NCBI GenBank assembly: GCA_036245805.1
Contig: BTRK01000006.1
Coordinates: forward strand, 9,890,365 to 9,954,364
Direction: 5' to 3'
DNA: 64,000 nt
Source: Pristionchus mayeri
Lineage: Eukaryota; Nematoda; Chromadorea; Rhabditida; Neodiplogasteridae
Shown: piece after piece, positions 13,801 to 24,806 of the stretch
Numbering within the stretch: the stretch's first letter is position 1
Layout: every line of letters begins with the position of its first letter
Notes under the pieces: model-generated
What the model was told of the DNA's origin: nothing
Seen by the model: the letters and a program-made list of their open reading frames with translations, nothing else
Databases searched by the model: none
Program-made: the position numbers and the translations under genes

Positions 13801-16047
13801 TTTTTGCGGAACAAAACAACAATTAACCTAAAACATGTGTTGAATACACAGCACGAAAATAATAAACGTACCTCAAATATACAAAAATAATCCCAACATA
13901 CATAATCACGAGAATGTAGGAAATGGTGTGCAAGCCCCGGCGCAGGTTCATACCAATCGCGCTGATGAACTCGAAAAGTGGCAATTGATATTAAAATACA
14001 CAAATTGGAACTGAGGAAATGGAATTTCCTCGAAATAAGGTCAAAAGGCAAACACTATTGGAAAGAGAGACGAGAATAGGAGAAGAAGAGAAGGAGAAAA
14101 AACGGAATTACACGGCATTCGTTAGTTACATGTCATCTGTCATCCATTTTATACTACGAAAATAAGATGGAAGGTGCACGTGTTTTCTTCAAATGCAAAT
14201 AAAATAACGGAATTTGGATTCCATCGGACAATAATCAGCATTTGAGGTTTAATCTAAACATCACGTGGCTGATGTAAACTCTACAAGGATCAAATTCGCG
14301 AGATTCGTACCCTCTGGGTGTCCTCCCTCCTCCCTCGAGCTTACACACTAGCGAGGGGGGCAACCCTCTCTCTCTAATCGAATCTCGCTCTCTACATGCC
14401 CGAGGCTACGAATGCCACACTACCATCGAACTTCGCACTCACCCCTTTCCCTCATTTTCCCTAGCTCGAGGGGCAAGAAGGGGGTGAGTGCAAAGTTCGA
14501 TCGGAGTGCGAGATTCGTGCCCTCTGGCAGATCGACCTAGCTCGATCGAACTTCGGAGAGAGAGGAGGGAGAGGTGCCATGGGATTCGAAATTCGAAACC
14601 ACCTTCGATCCTGCAACCCTAATGCTGTTGTGAAGAACTTCTTAAATTTCATGAATCATATGACGTGAATGTTTTCCAGAATAAAAAAAAATGCAAATAC
14701 TTGTTTTGAATCGTTGCAGTTGCTGGAACTCGAAAGGGAGCGAATGCGGCAAATTATTCGATCAATTCCGAAGAGGTAAAATAGCATTCTCTCTTACACA
14801 AATACCCCCATCTCCCATTTTGTAATTGAAGCGAGGGAAAAATGAATGTATTCATTTTTGACTTTCAGAATATTAAAAAAATCCGATTCGCAGATCGGTT
14901 CTCTCATCTCGTCATCACACTCGACCGGGTCTCATCGAGAGACCACGGAAGACGACTGTTAATGGACCATGTAATGGGGTGAGTGCTAGTTGTTGCCATA
15001 CTCTATCAGTCTATGGATTTATGTTAACGAAAATGCAAATGGTCGTACACAACAACACTGAAGATGTATTTTCTACAAAATTGCAGTTTCAGCCCGATCG
15101 ATCAACATTCAGTCGTTTATCTACCATTCGACGGAAAGATGGGGGACGTCACTCGTTCTACCACAAAAACAAACTGAGGAAGGTCACACATCAACCACTC
15201 TCCGTTCAACATTCAGAGGGTGAGCGGCAGAAAATTAGAAATTCCTGCGCTTAAAATTACTGATTGTTTGAGATGAACATTGTTTCGTCACAGAAATATT
15301 TCATTCCATTAATTTTTGGGGTTTTTGTTGGAGAGGCATCAACCAAGAAATCAAAATTGCCGGCACCACTGTTCTAATGACCTCTGTTTGAAACACAACT
15401 AACTTCGAAAACAACTTTTTGACAAAACATATAAAATAAGAAACCAGGAATTCAGAAAAGAAAATAACATGACATACTATGACTACTATGACTCAAAGGG
15501 GAAATCCAAGGAAATTCAAAAAAAGAGGGTCACTTCAGCGTCTCCAATGGATAAGGAGCACTTCCACCGGGATGCCATCGGTTGGAGACTCTACCATTTC
15601 ATGCTCGACCAGGTAAAAAATTATTTGTTCTCAATTCGAATTCAGAAATAATATTTTTTTTTGTTTACCAGACAAAATCGGATAACAGTAAAATACGATA
15701 TCTTGCTACTATATCAAAACATTACAAAAACAACAAGCATTTGTTGTTTGCAATTGTGTATGATTCGAATGAATCAAGCACATCAATCGAAATCGATCAA
15801 ACTGCAGAACTCTCAATACGATCCGTTCTTGCTGGAGGGCAATTCGATATCTGCAATCGATAAAGTAAGATTAATATTTTATTTATTTACATAATTAATA
15901 TTTTCAATAATGTTGAAATTATTTCAGGTCTGCCGCGTCGCTCTTCCTCTCATTTTCGCCTCCGTCGTCTTAGTCTACTATCAGATCTACGTCGGAACTC
16001 CGTTTGATTTCAAATTCGACGATCCGAGAGGACCGAGATTACTGTAG
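4840..16047 (+). CDS. Cys-loop ligand-gated ion channel subunit
   Basis: Pentameric ligand-gated channel subunit of the plasma membrane. Model of 19 exons: 4840-5030, 5269-5363, 5518-5588, 5767-5819, 6117-6195, 8140-8215, 8394-8473, 8737-8799, 9273-9375, 9529-9577, 9639-9742, 10005-10101, 10472-10613, 14720-14775, 14894-14978, 15093-15219, 15539-15612, 15808-15864, 15928-16047. Phases are continuous and give about 573 residues. Seen: signal peptide (MTRLFFFFLASLP), YFRQTWTDDRL, IWKPDVYFWN, a Cys-loop with exactly 13 residues between cysteines, IGSFAYP, TM1 ending WINREAT, TM2 around VLTMMF, TM3 ending VHYFTKL, a long intracellular loop and TM4 (VALPLIFASVVLVYY). The anion-type PAR motif before TM2 reads QER. 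Introns 5 and 13 hold inverted-repeat elements, and intron 13 also holds an antisense receptor gene. It resembles nematode LGC channels of the GABA/amine-gated group, but the subfamily is unsure. The donor after exon 8 could be a few bases further downstream. Confidence 0.9.
6948..8093. repeat. Long inverted-repeat element in channel intron 5
   Basis: A nearly full-length foldback of about 1.15 kb. It starts TATATCACGCCATTCAC and ends with the reverse complement, GTGAATGGCGTGATAT, with the axis near 7,521. There is no transposase frame; the open frames inside are mirror images of each other. It lies wholly within the channel intron 6,196-8,139. Inner segments (GACCCCC, GAGCTCTA-type block, ACAAACTAG) match the element at 10,841-11,813, so both belong to one MITE-like family. 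Confidence 0.8.
10115..10164. repeat. Decayed member of the GGCACTAG mini-element family
   Basis: About 50 bp running from GGCACTAGATCGG to CCTACCTAGTGCC, so the ends are inverted repeats. It retains only the ends of the palindromic family described at 23,540; the TGACGTCA core is lost. It sits a few bases inside a channel intron, just after the donor at 10,102. Confidence 0.55.
10841..11813. repeat. Long inverted-repeat element in channel intron 13
   Basis: A foldback of about 970 bp, with arms reading inward from ACACGCCTCTCACGGGAGAA and from its complement GAGAGGCGTGATAAT, axis near 11,325. There is no coding capacity apart from mirrored shadow frames. It shares terminal ATCACGCC and internal blocks with the element at 6,948-8,093. 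Isolated ends of the family occur near 9,150 and 20,040. Confidence 0.8.
11935..12424. repeat. Nested foldback element
   Basis: Terminal arms of about 155 bp (11,935-12,092 and 12,268-12,424) begin CTGTTTAATCTGTCAGAAAT and contain repeated AAAAGTTC(A/G)(T/C)GAACTTTT mini-palindromes. Inside lies a second palindrome of about 70 bp (about 12,147-12,220, GCGTGCGATCGGAGAGAGGG and its complement). It abuts the 3' end of the antisense receptor gene. No transposase is seen. Confidence 0.75.
12503..13951 (-). CDS. Putative 7TM chemoreceptor nested in channel intron
   Basis: Nine exons on the minus strand, in gene order: 13951-13872, 13827-13757, 13712-13588, 13540-13517, 13323-13231, 13185-13078, 12963-12886, 12826-12757, 12663-12503. 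The phases close to a frame of about 269 residues. Several strongly hydrophobic segments are seen: LHTISYILVIMYVGIIFVYL near the N-terminus, a segment ending SGIVYCWF, SLGIALIWISTVGFNLLAV, SFSLVILTLLTYLCTLGYL, and one around WLCTADIISSWLWFIG. RFASIFRPIQY after the third segment resembles the DRY-region end of nematode serpentine receptors. The start was chosen because the ATG lies 13 bases behind a CATCAG acceptor, suggesting trans-splicing. The last exon differs from the duplicate's, so the C-terminus is uncertain. Subfamily not assigned; olfactory-type reception is inferred from the family. Confidence 0.7.
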
Positions 16048-17029
16048 ATAAAGAAATATGCAACCATGGTGACATCTACTGCATACGTGTTTTGCACACT
16101 CTGTACACACTCTGTGACTACGAAGCATCAACGAGGGTCAAGATGACTAAAATTGTTGCAAAAAATTGAATGATTGATATTACACCGAGAAATGTGCCAG
16201 AGATTGTTGCAATCGCTTCAATTTTTAAAATATTACTTCCTCGAAACATATCTGATTTGAAGGATCTCAGCAATTAATGATGCAGTAAGAATGGCACCTG
16301 GATATCAACCGGTCCTTTATGTTGAGTGCGCTTAGCATGCACACTCAGCTGTCTCTGATTGTGTGTTTGTTCATTGGAAAATATGAGTGAAATAGTTTCA
16401 GGCGTAAATTCGACAAAGTGAGATGAGATGAGTGCGCTTGCCAGTTCGCTGCCAGTTTCATCGCTGATGAGTAAGAGCTCCCTCTTCCTCTTGAGAGTAC
16501 ACGATCTCTTTCTCTCTGCCTGTTCACCTTGAGCATCACTCTACCTGATGAGATAATGTTTATGTACAAGTAAGTTACTCGCGAGAGAGGAAGTGAGTGA
16601 GAGAGTAAGGAAGAGAGAGGAATGGAGCGATAAGTTCTTGAAATGAATGAGAAATTGATCAGTAATTGCCGATTCGACCCCTATAGAGTGAACGCGTGCG
16701 TCGAAAAAGTGAGTGGCTATATTTTTCCTTATGTTTACTGTCAGAAAGTTCTGAATTTTTGACAAAAATACGTTTATCGTGGATTTTTACGAGTTGAGGA
16801 GAATTTAGAGTGTTTAAAACGCTGTCTCCGTAAGAACGGAGGGGTAGGAATCGCTAAAAGTCATCCCCCGAAGTTTAAACTTTATGGTTGGAGTGCCTAT
16901 GGGTGGGATACACTTCAGCCAAAAAACTGGACCAAAAAGTTGATCTTTGAACTTTGAAACCCGAAATTTTCAAACTTATTTTAGCCCTGTGTGTTATACA
17001 TCAATCGAAAGAGCATAAAAAGTTATATT
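16048..17029. other. Intergenic sequence behind the channel gene
   Basis: Holds the channel 3' flank and a stretch rich in CTCTC/GAGAG and GATGAG (16,330-16,650). That stretch recurs at 25,130-25,430 and inverted at 45,880-46,190. The open frames in it are not conserved between copies, so I do not call a gene. Confidence 0.5.
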
Positions 17030-19018
17030 CACAATTCCGAGTTTGGTTTCAAGGCAACTTCATCTTTCACAAGTTTCGAAATTTCCAATGGTTGCACGTT
17101 GGACATCTGCAATACAACCTAATATTTTTAAAACGCTGTCTCCGTAAGAACGTCAGATTGTGGAGTGGAAGTGGCACAATCGCTAAAAGTCATCGCCCGA
17201 AGTCCAAGTTTTTTTTTTGAATCCAAGTTTTCGAAGTCGTGGGGCGCATGGTTTTCATGAAATATGAGAAAAACTGAAAAATTTGCATGTTTTCAAATTT
17301 CGAAAAAATAAAGCATCACTTTCCAATGAATACCACGGCGTGAAAATTAGATATGTTATGTAAAATTTCATGAAGAATTCAAAGAAAAATGTGTCATTGC
17401 CGAAATCGGTACCACAAATACACTTTTCGACTAAAAACTAGCACGCAATCGTCGACTCAGGTTCGATTCCGCCCGATGGCATGAATTTTTGCCAATTTTT
17501 TTCTCGCTTCTCTGGTCTTTTTTTCAACATGTATGAACCTCTGTTGCAATTTCATGGCATTTTATGAGATCCTGCTATTGAAATGTGCCAATTTACTTTA
17601 TAAATGATTTGTAAAATAGTGAATGGATAACGAGAGAAATTAATAAAACGAGAGAAGGGCATATTAGAGTAGGATCGAATATCGGCGTGATCTTACAACT
17701 TTCTTGGATTCTTTGTATTGTATAGCTGAGGCATTCCGTCCAGAATTCTGTTACTCGAGTGGATTTCGAACGCCCCGATCTGACTCTTCGAACGCCCCGA
17801 TCCGACGAGAACTCTCAGAAGGAAGAACAGATGATTCAGTATATTGAACGGAGCTTCGGCTTCTCCGTTGCAAGTCCAAAAAACATCCCCCTCCGACTTG
17901 ACCTCCGCAATGGTATTGAGTACGGTCAGCTCCTCTTCAATGATTTCAATCGGTTGCTCCATGTCTAAGATCTCATCGAGATTGCCGATGATAGCCTCTT
18001 TGACAAGATCTATGCCACTCTTGAAGCCTTATTTTTCCAATAATTCTTTATCAAAGCCATCATCGATGTCCTCTTCATCTCCTTCTTCATTCTCGCATCA
18101 TTCCATTCCGTCGTCAACGGTATTCGGCCGCTTTCATTTCTTCCCTCCCTTCTTTGCATTTTTTTCGAGAACCTAGTCAAACAGGTGGTGTATGCGAGCT
18201 GCTGACGAAAGGGCGAGAATGAAGCATTTTGGGTAAGTGCATCACAGTTTTGTCTTGAAAATGCATATTCAGAGTCGAAAACAATGTGAAATATCTTGAT
18301 GCAAAGACATTGCATTATGGAATCGCTGCCGACTTTACTCATGTCACTCCAATTGAGGTAGAACGTCTTGTAACATTCGTATATCAATGTAAGTTCGAAT
18401 TGCCCTTTGAAGTCTGACTCAGATTCCGGATATGTTTATACAGATAAAGTAAATTGGCACATTTCAATAGCAGGATCTCATAAAATGCCATGAAATTGCA
18501 AAAGAAGTTCATACATGTTGAAAAAAAGACCAGAGAAGCGAGAAAAAAATTGGCAAAAATTCATGCCATCGGGTGGAATCGAACCTGAGTCGACGATTGC
18601 GTGCTAGTTTTTAGTCGAAAAGTGTATTTGTGGTACCTATTTCGGCAATGACACATTTTTCTTTGAATTCTTCATGAAATTTTACATAACATATCTAATT
18701 TTCACGCCGTGGTATTCATTGGAAAGTGATGCTTTATTTTTTTCGAAATTTGAAAACATGCAAATTTTTCAGTTTTTCTCATATTTCATGAAAACCATGC
18801 GCCCCACGACTTCGAAAACTTGGATTCAAAAAAAAAACTTGGACTTGGGGCGATGACTTTTAGCGATTGTGCCACTTCCACTCCACAATCTGACGTTCTT
18901 ACGGAGACAGCGTTTTAAAAATATTAGGTTGTATTGCAGATGTCCAACGTGCAACCATTGGAAATTTCGAAACTTGTGAAAGATGAAGTTGCCTTGAAAC
19001 CCAACTCGGAATTGTGAA
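17030..19018. repeat. Large foldback with about 575-bp arms
   Basis: Arms 17,030-17,600 and 18,443-19,018 are reverse complements with few differences. Both carry CGCTGTCTCCGTAAGAACG and a sequence containing GGTTCGATTCC, identical to the tRNA box B consensus. The outer part of both arms is host sequence (TTAGGTTGTAT...) present once in unit 2 near 25,590. The event therefore duplicated flanking DNA in inverted orientation. The interior (17,600-18,443) is unique in the window and carries a duplicated 22-bp block at about 17,764 and 17,786. The open frames inside have no recognisable motif. Confidence 0.75.
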
Positions 19019-19676
19019 GGATTTTGAATGAAAATAGAGCGACGATAGTTTTTAGTGACTAATGGAGACAAGGAAACGAATTTAATAAATGAACAATTCG
19101 AAAAAAAGTATAATTCCTATCATTGATTGTAGTAGAGTTCGTAATTCGGGTAATGGTCTCTCCATTTCCCACAAATTCTCCACTGGTCGATGGTGAAAGA
19201 GTGTGGGAAAGGCCGTAATGGGGCACGGTAGATCTCATCCGGCCCATTGTCCCCTAAATGCGAAATATTCATGCAGGTCATGTCAACCACCTCTTCTCTG
19301 AGACTACTCGATCAACACTCTACCGTATCCCTACCCTACCCGTCTATAGTATTCCCCGAGCCGTTGTTCGCTTTCACATCCTAATTACTCGTACGTCTTT
19401 ATTCGTTCGCTTTTTTCCAACCAACGAGAGGTATTGATATAATGTTTGCATAAATACCATAAATACCGATACCCTAGTGAATAGGGTGTATCCGGAGGGC
19501 TTTTTGTGGTCGGGCGTCCGGACTTTTGCACCCTTGCGATACGGGCTACGCCCCGGCAACAAAGGCAACGTAGCCAACCACAAAGCACACAAAGCGCACA
19601 AACCACAAAGCGCCAGCTGCCCGCGATTAGATGAAAGGTCTATATTCATCTAAGCCATCTATTGTCCAGGCGCGCC

Positions 19677-19777
19677 TCTCACTGGAACTTCCCTTCTCGG
19701 CTACCGTACGAGCAGCTGTCATTGCGATTACTGTAGATCGGCATATGTTGTTCGACTACTACTGGACGTGCGAGGTG
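19677..19777 (+). pseudogene. Truncated first exon of a PGAP2-like gene
   Basis: The frame ending in VDRHMLFDYYWTCE before a GTGGGC donor matches exon 1 of the PGAP2-like gene at 26,425 (VDRHLLFDYFWMCE). The upstream part with the start codon is altered by deletions. None of exons 2-6 is found in the following kilobases. It is the abandoned end of duplication unit 1. Confidence 0.7.
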
Positions 19778-19829
19778 GGCAATATTTAATTATTGTTTTT
19801 TTTTCTAGAATCTTAATAAGAGGAATTAT

Positions 19830-21118
19830 AGAGAACCATTTTTTACTGTAGATTTACTGTAGATTTTTTACTGTAGTGTTCCACATAAAAAACAAATTTG
19901 TACAGTTCAATTATACCGTCAGAAGTGAGGAAATAACATCTTTATCTTAATTTTTGTCCCGACTAGTGACTGCGTCGAATAAAAGTAGACATTCGAAGTT
20001 CTAACTTATTTCATTTTAATGGGATATACAGAAATTCTCTCGTGAGGGGCGTGATATTTCATTAATATGTTCGCCTAAGAGTCGAGCAAACCATGGTACA
20101 TCAAATTTTGGAAAACTTGCAAAAAGGGGTTATCGAGGGTGCTGATCATCATGGCAAACTTCATTTTTCTCAATCTCGACCGGTTAAGGCAGACTGCATG
20201 TGGGCTTAACCTATATGTGACGCCATAGCTCAACTACCGATTTATAAAAATTCATAAAAATTCCACAGGTCATAGCTTGTGTCACTAGGAAGACGCTAAT
20301 ATCAAAACAGCACAGGTTTTCTCATTACAATATCATGATCTCGACGTTCTCGAATATAAGACAAAAGCTAAAACCACGAACTATATGCTAAGATGCGCCA
20401 TGTTTTGGTGATCATTTTTCGTATACTATGTTGGGTATACAAGTTCGTCCTTTCTCCGCTACAAGTAAATTTATGACGCATTTATCAGCTTTTTGCCGCT
20501 AATGTAGTGGGTGAAACAGGAAAATTAAGTTAAATTTAATTATCTCTCTCGGTCGAGAGAGGCAAAACAAAGGAGTGAGAGCCATTTCTCACATCACTTC
20601 ATAATTTACAAAATTTTAGTAAAAAATCATGAAATGAAGACACATTTACTATCTGCATGTTCCATACAATATACTTTTAGAATTTTGTAAGCCGGAATAT
20701 GCGAAGTATGTTATAAATGAAAAGCGTATACAAAGCGTATATAATTATTCACGCAATGGGTATTATACTGTACATACTTCCAGGTTCAGCTAGCTCGAAA
20801 TATTGATTGGTTTAAATTTTAAAATTTCTTTCAATAACGGCTGACGATTTGTGATTCATGATGTATCATTATCAAAACGTATTAGTAGATACTTATTAGA
20901 TACGGCCTGTTACGTATTAGTAGATACGGCCAGGGGAAAACTTTCGCTTGTGTGTTCTTCCTTCTTTGAAATCCGGAATAGCTGTCGGATCTACAACAAT
21001 ATTTTAAATTTTTTTAAAAATTAAATCACATACTGGAAATTTGAATGTTTTTCTATGAACATTTTCATGCAATGTAACTCATAGTTTTCGGTCCATAAGA
21101 GCGCCGTGTTTACTATCG
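19830..21118. other. No gene; dispersed repeat pieces
   Basis: AT-rich. 20,036-20,065 is a solo end of the ATCACGCC inverted-repeat family. 20,101-20,270 matches, in reverse orientation and at roughly 75% by eye, the sequence immediately outside the right end of palindrome 1 (47,824-47,990). The ACTGTAGATT motif is repeated near 19,850. Confidence 0.5.
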
Positions 21119-22613
21119 CTATGGCTGACCTTTGGGAAAAGCAGGAGGAGCAGTGTTGGGAACGCAATCTCTCTGAGTTGGCAGGCTCCTGTTGTGATTT
21201 CGCTGAAATTGCCAATGATTTTTTCCGATAAAAGTTTCTTGTAAGTTTAAAAATAGGAAAGACAACAACAAGTTATCCGAAGAAACAAACACAGGAAGGG
21301 CTGCTTCTTCATATAGTTCTTGGTTGACATCTGGTGAGGTTTGAGCCATGCGCAGTTTGTAGTAACCGATGAACCACAAGGCACTGCAGAAAATATCGGC
21401 TGAAAAGTAAATAAGAAATACAAAAATCAACTACCTTGGAAAAAACTTTTTCGATAAAATAAACAAAAAAAAAATTGCGAACCAGTGCAAAGCAAAAACG
21501 ACGACATTGCGGTGCGAATTACTGCTGATGGAATTGAGCGACGAAATTCGGTCTGAATCGAGAATAACAAAGTTCCAAATGCGAATAGTCACCTTAACAA
21601 ATTTCATATATCCGATAGTGCTTAAGTAGACCAACAATGTGAGACTAACTGCTGCGAAAGAGATGTATTGCTGAAATGTAGGCATTTTTTTCTCCTCACA
21701 AAATACTGCGCAGCTAAAAAAAACCTTTAGCATAAGCTTTAGAAGAAAGAAGGAACTTTACATAAGGCAATATTAGCTTTGAAAATGTAAAAACGATTGA
21801 TGCATACCGAGAATTGATCAATAATGTCCTTGTATTTTAACGCAAATAGGTTGAAAACGATCGAAGAGGTCCAAATCGTTGTTATTCCAATGGAAACTCG
21901 AAATGGAGTAAAATTCTGACAATATGCAATAATCCACTTTCAAGAAATATATTTCTTACGTTTTTGTATTGCATAGGCCGGTAAATCGATGCTAGACGAA
22001 TGATTTAGTGGAAGAAGTCAAGGAATGAGTTGACCATCCATGATGTGTTGGCCTGATGAGAAAATGTGCCAGTCATCAAGGAATACATGAATTTTTGTTC
22101 CACAATATCACACGCTCGATCAAGAATGTTCAGACAGACACAATACTCTTCAACAGACGAAATTATAACAACATTCTTACTAGAATGCCGCGATACTTCT
22201 CAATCTGAAATTTGTAGCTCGGAATGTTAGATTAGCTGCATGTAAATTCACCGATAGGTACATCTCATAATCCTCGTCCGTTTTATAAATTACGATTGGA
22301 GAGAATCCAGAGAAGATATTATAATCGAACCAGCAAAAGATAATTCCAGAAAACACTTCCATTAAATGTGAAACAACTATAATGATTCTTACTGAAGTCC
22401 GCACCACATCACACGCTCACCAATGTTCAGGAGCATTATTTTCAATAGCGTCGGCACTCTTTTATTTTTGCGTAATAATACTAAAATTAACCTGGAAATA
22501 ATGAGAATTTAGTAGTCAAAATATACGACATACCTTGCATAAACGAAAATAAGCCCAACGAAAAACAATGCGAGAACGTAGGTAATTATGTGCAATGCAC
22601 GACGCAGGCTCAT
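21119..22613 (-). pseudogene. Second copy of the 7TM receptor, broken by a stop
   Basis: Exons parallel those of the 12.5-14.0 kb gene with identical lengths: 22613-22534, 22491-22421, 22376-22252, 22204-22181, 22053-21961 (approximate 3' end), 21915-21808, 21670-21593, 21552-21483, 21399 onward. In the fifth exon the codon after DFFH is TAA, where the other copy has TCA (near 22,005). The remaining frame is otherwise open and conserved, so the loss looks recent or the stop is a polymorphism. The C-terminal part after ELYEEAA differs fully from copy 1. An ATTCAG acceptor lies just upstream of the ATG. Confidence 0.7.
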
Positions 22614-23215
22614 ATCGCGCACCAGTCGCTCTGAATAATTCGAAAAAAGAAATTTGAAAAGAAAGTACAAAAAATTGCGAATGGGGAAACCGGAATAATG
22701 TCGGAAAAAGCCGCAAACACTATGTGGAAGAAAGAAATGGGAAAGGGAGAAGGGAGATGACGGATCGAAATTGATCACTTTGAAGATTCAGTAACACAAC
22801 ATCAATGCATATAATTCGAATAATGATATTCCTGGCAAAATGGTGGGGTTAGCCTAACATTTTCAACACAACAAGAAATTCCTGCTAAATAAAGGTCAGA
22901 ATTCTTCCGGGACACTATTGGAAAGAGAGAAGGGAAGCAGGAGAAGGGGGGAATGACAAATCGAAATTTCGCGACATTCATCAATCGGCTGGCATTTGAT
23001 GTGACATGTGAAGCCTCGATTCACGGGAATGCGAGGGAATGGAACACTTTTTTCGCATGCACAATAACAAACTATAGTATGGCAAGAAACATTAAAAAAC
23101 CGCGAAATGGGCTCTTCTGATGAGGCTGATTCATGTAAACATCACGCTACTGCGACATCTGTAAAAATGATGTCGGAAAGATAAACGCTCACTAAAACCT
23201 TTTGAAATATTTTAG

Positions 23216-24806
23216 TTGCTCGAGCTCGAACGGGAGCGAATGCGGCAAATCATCCGCTCTATTCCTAAGAGGTAAGTTTCGATCGATTTTCACTCACAAA
23301 CGCACAAAGCTCAGTTTTTCTAATTCCAGATATGCGATAGGATATTGAGTGGTCTAGATTCATTTATCGCTCGTCTGTTTCGATAGCCTTGCTCTTGCAC
23401 AAAAATAGTCGTTTTGAATTTAAAAATAAAAATAAATTCATAGATCGGTGCTCTCCTCTCGTCATCACACTCGACCGGGACTAATCGACAGACCGAGGAC
23501 GACGACGGTTAATGGGCCCTGTAATGGGGTGAGTCCGAGGGCACTAGGTCGGATGAGCATTATGACGTCATGCCGCCCTTGACATATCAAAGGCGGACTT
23601 GCACTAGTTCTCATCCGACCTCGTGCAAGTCCGAGAGATGGTTTCTCAAGACATAGTTTCTTCGTTGTGTGTGCACTCTCGCCGGTCAGACAGGCAAGAG
23701 AGCTCGGGGAAATAATTTCTTGAGAACCCATCAAGGATCTGAATGTCGTTCTCTGTGATCCGGGAAAACCTTGGTCAGACGGAAAAAACCCTTGCTCAGG
23801 TGTCGTCTATTTATCAGTAGATTCAGTTAACGATTGAGCAGAAGCGTTCATGGGGATGCTGTAGTCTATAGATCTAGTGAAACGGCGTCAAAATCACCTT
23901 CCGTGAGAATAGTCCAGTGATACGACAAGGAAGATTTCAGCCCGATCGAACAACAATCAGTCGTTTCTCTACAATTCGACGGAAAGATGGTGGTCGTCAC
24001 TCGTTCTACCACAAGAATAAACTGAAGAAGATCAGTCATCAACCACTTTCAGTGCAGAATTCAGAGGGTGAGCTGTTTGGGGATTACTTCGTTCTTCATA
24101 TATGATATATACGAGGAATCATTTGAGGTGAATATTGTTGCATCGCGCTCTTATTGCATTATATGAAATTTAGTGATGTTTTATGAAAGAGGAATGCACT
24201 CAAGATCAAATTAATCTGGGTAACTGGCCTAATGGTGACTGTTTGAAACACAAGCAAATTTGAAATGCATATTTTAGTAAAACAATCGAAATTACACATC
24301 AGTTAGTTAGTTGAAGGCAGAAATCGTAATTTCATTATACTACTATGTGGAGATCAATTAAAAGGTTCATTGCAGCGTCTCCGATGGAGAAGGAGCACTT
24401 CCATCGGGATGCCATCGATGGAGACTTTATCACTTCAAGCTTGATCAGGTAATTATCCTAAGCTTGGATAATTTGGACTAGAAAGCTGTATTGTGTCAAG
24501 TAGTTCATTTGTTTACCAGACTATCATGCAATAACTTTATTGTCGGATAATTCGATTGATTTTCAGAACTCTCAATACGATCCATTTCTGCTCGAGGGAA
24601 ACTCGATATCGGCCATCGATAAAGTTAGACTTTTTTTATAAATTTTATAAAAATTTATATTTTAAATAGTCACGAAAGTGTGTCAGGTCTGTCGCGTCGC
24701 TCTTCCTCTAATTTTTGCCTGTGTCGTGTTAGTCTACTATCAGATCTACGTCGGAACTCCGTTTGATTTCAAATTCGACGATCCGAGAGGACCGAGATTA
24801 TTGTAG
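23216..24806 (+). pseudogene. Channel tail copy 2 (exons 14-19 only)
   Basis: Exons 23216-23271, 23444-23528, 23941-24067, 24376-24448, 24567-24623 and 24687-24806 match exons 14-19 of the channel at 4,840. They include LELERERMRQIIRSIPKR, the loop block ending HSFYHKNKLKK, and TM4. There is no extracellular domain or TM1-TM3 upstream. The fourth of these exons is 73 bp instead of 74: GCCATCGATGG replaces GCCATCGGTTGG, which shifts the frame before TM4. A pseudogene left by segmental duplication. Confidence 0.85.
23540..23637. repeat. Palindromic mini-element with TGACGTCA
   Basis: About 98 bp reading GGCACTAGGTCGGATGAG ... ATGACGTCATGCCGCC, then back through the complement to CTCATCCGACCT. 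Other copies lie at 25,961-26,037, 50,491-50,539 (half), 51,572-51,644 and 52,153-52,243, plus mirrored ones at 45,285-45,360, 47,682-47,772, 62,738-62,828 and 63,337-63,409. It is a MITE-like family with CRE-like octamers next to the axis. Confidence 0.75.

Larger units (their letters stand above)
12590..19825. repeat. Segmental duplication, unit 1
   Basis: Receptor, channel tail exons 14-19, the CT-rich stretch near 16.4 kb and a PGAP2-like first exon recur in the same order and orientation at about 21,320-26,610 (unit 2). Unit 1 contains the live channel tail and an intact receptor frame. It also contains a foldback of about 2 kb (17,030-19,018) absent from unit 2. Unit 1 loses similarity just after the PGAP2-like exon at about 19,825. 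Confidence 0.8.

Noticed and set aside
17432..17480. tRNA gene around GGTTCGATTCC
   Set aside because: Only the box B region fits; there is no box A at normal distance and no cloverleaf.
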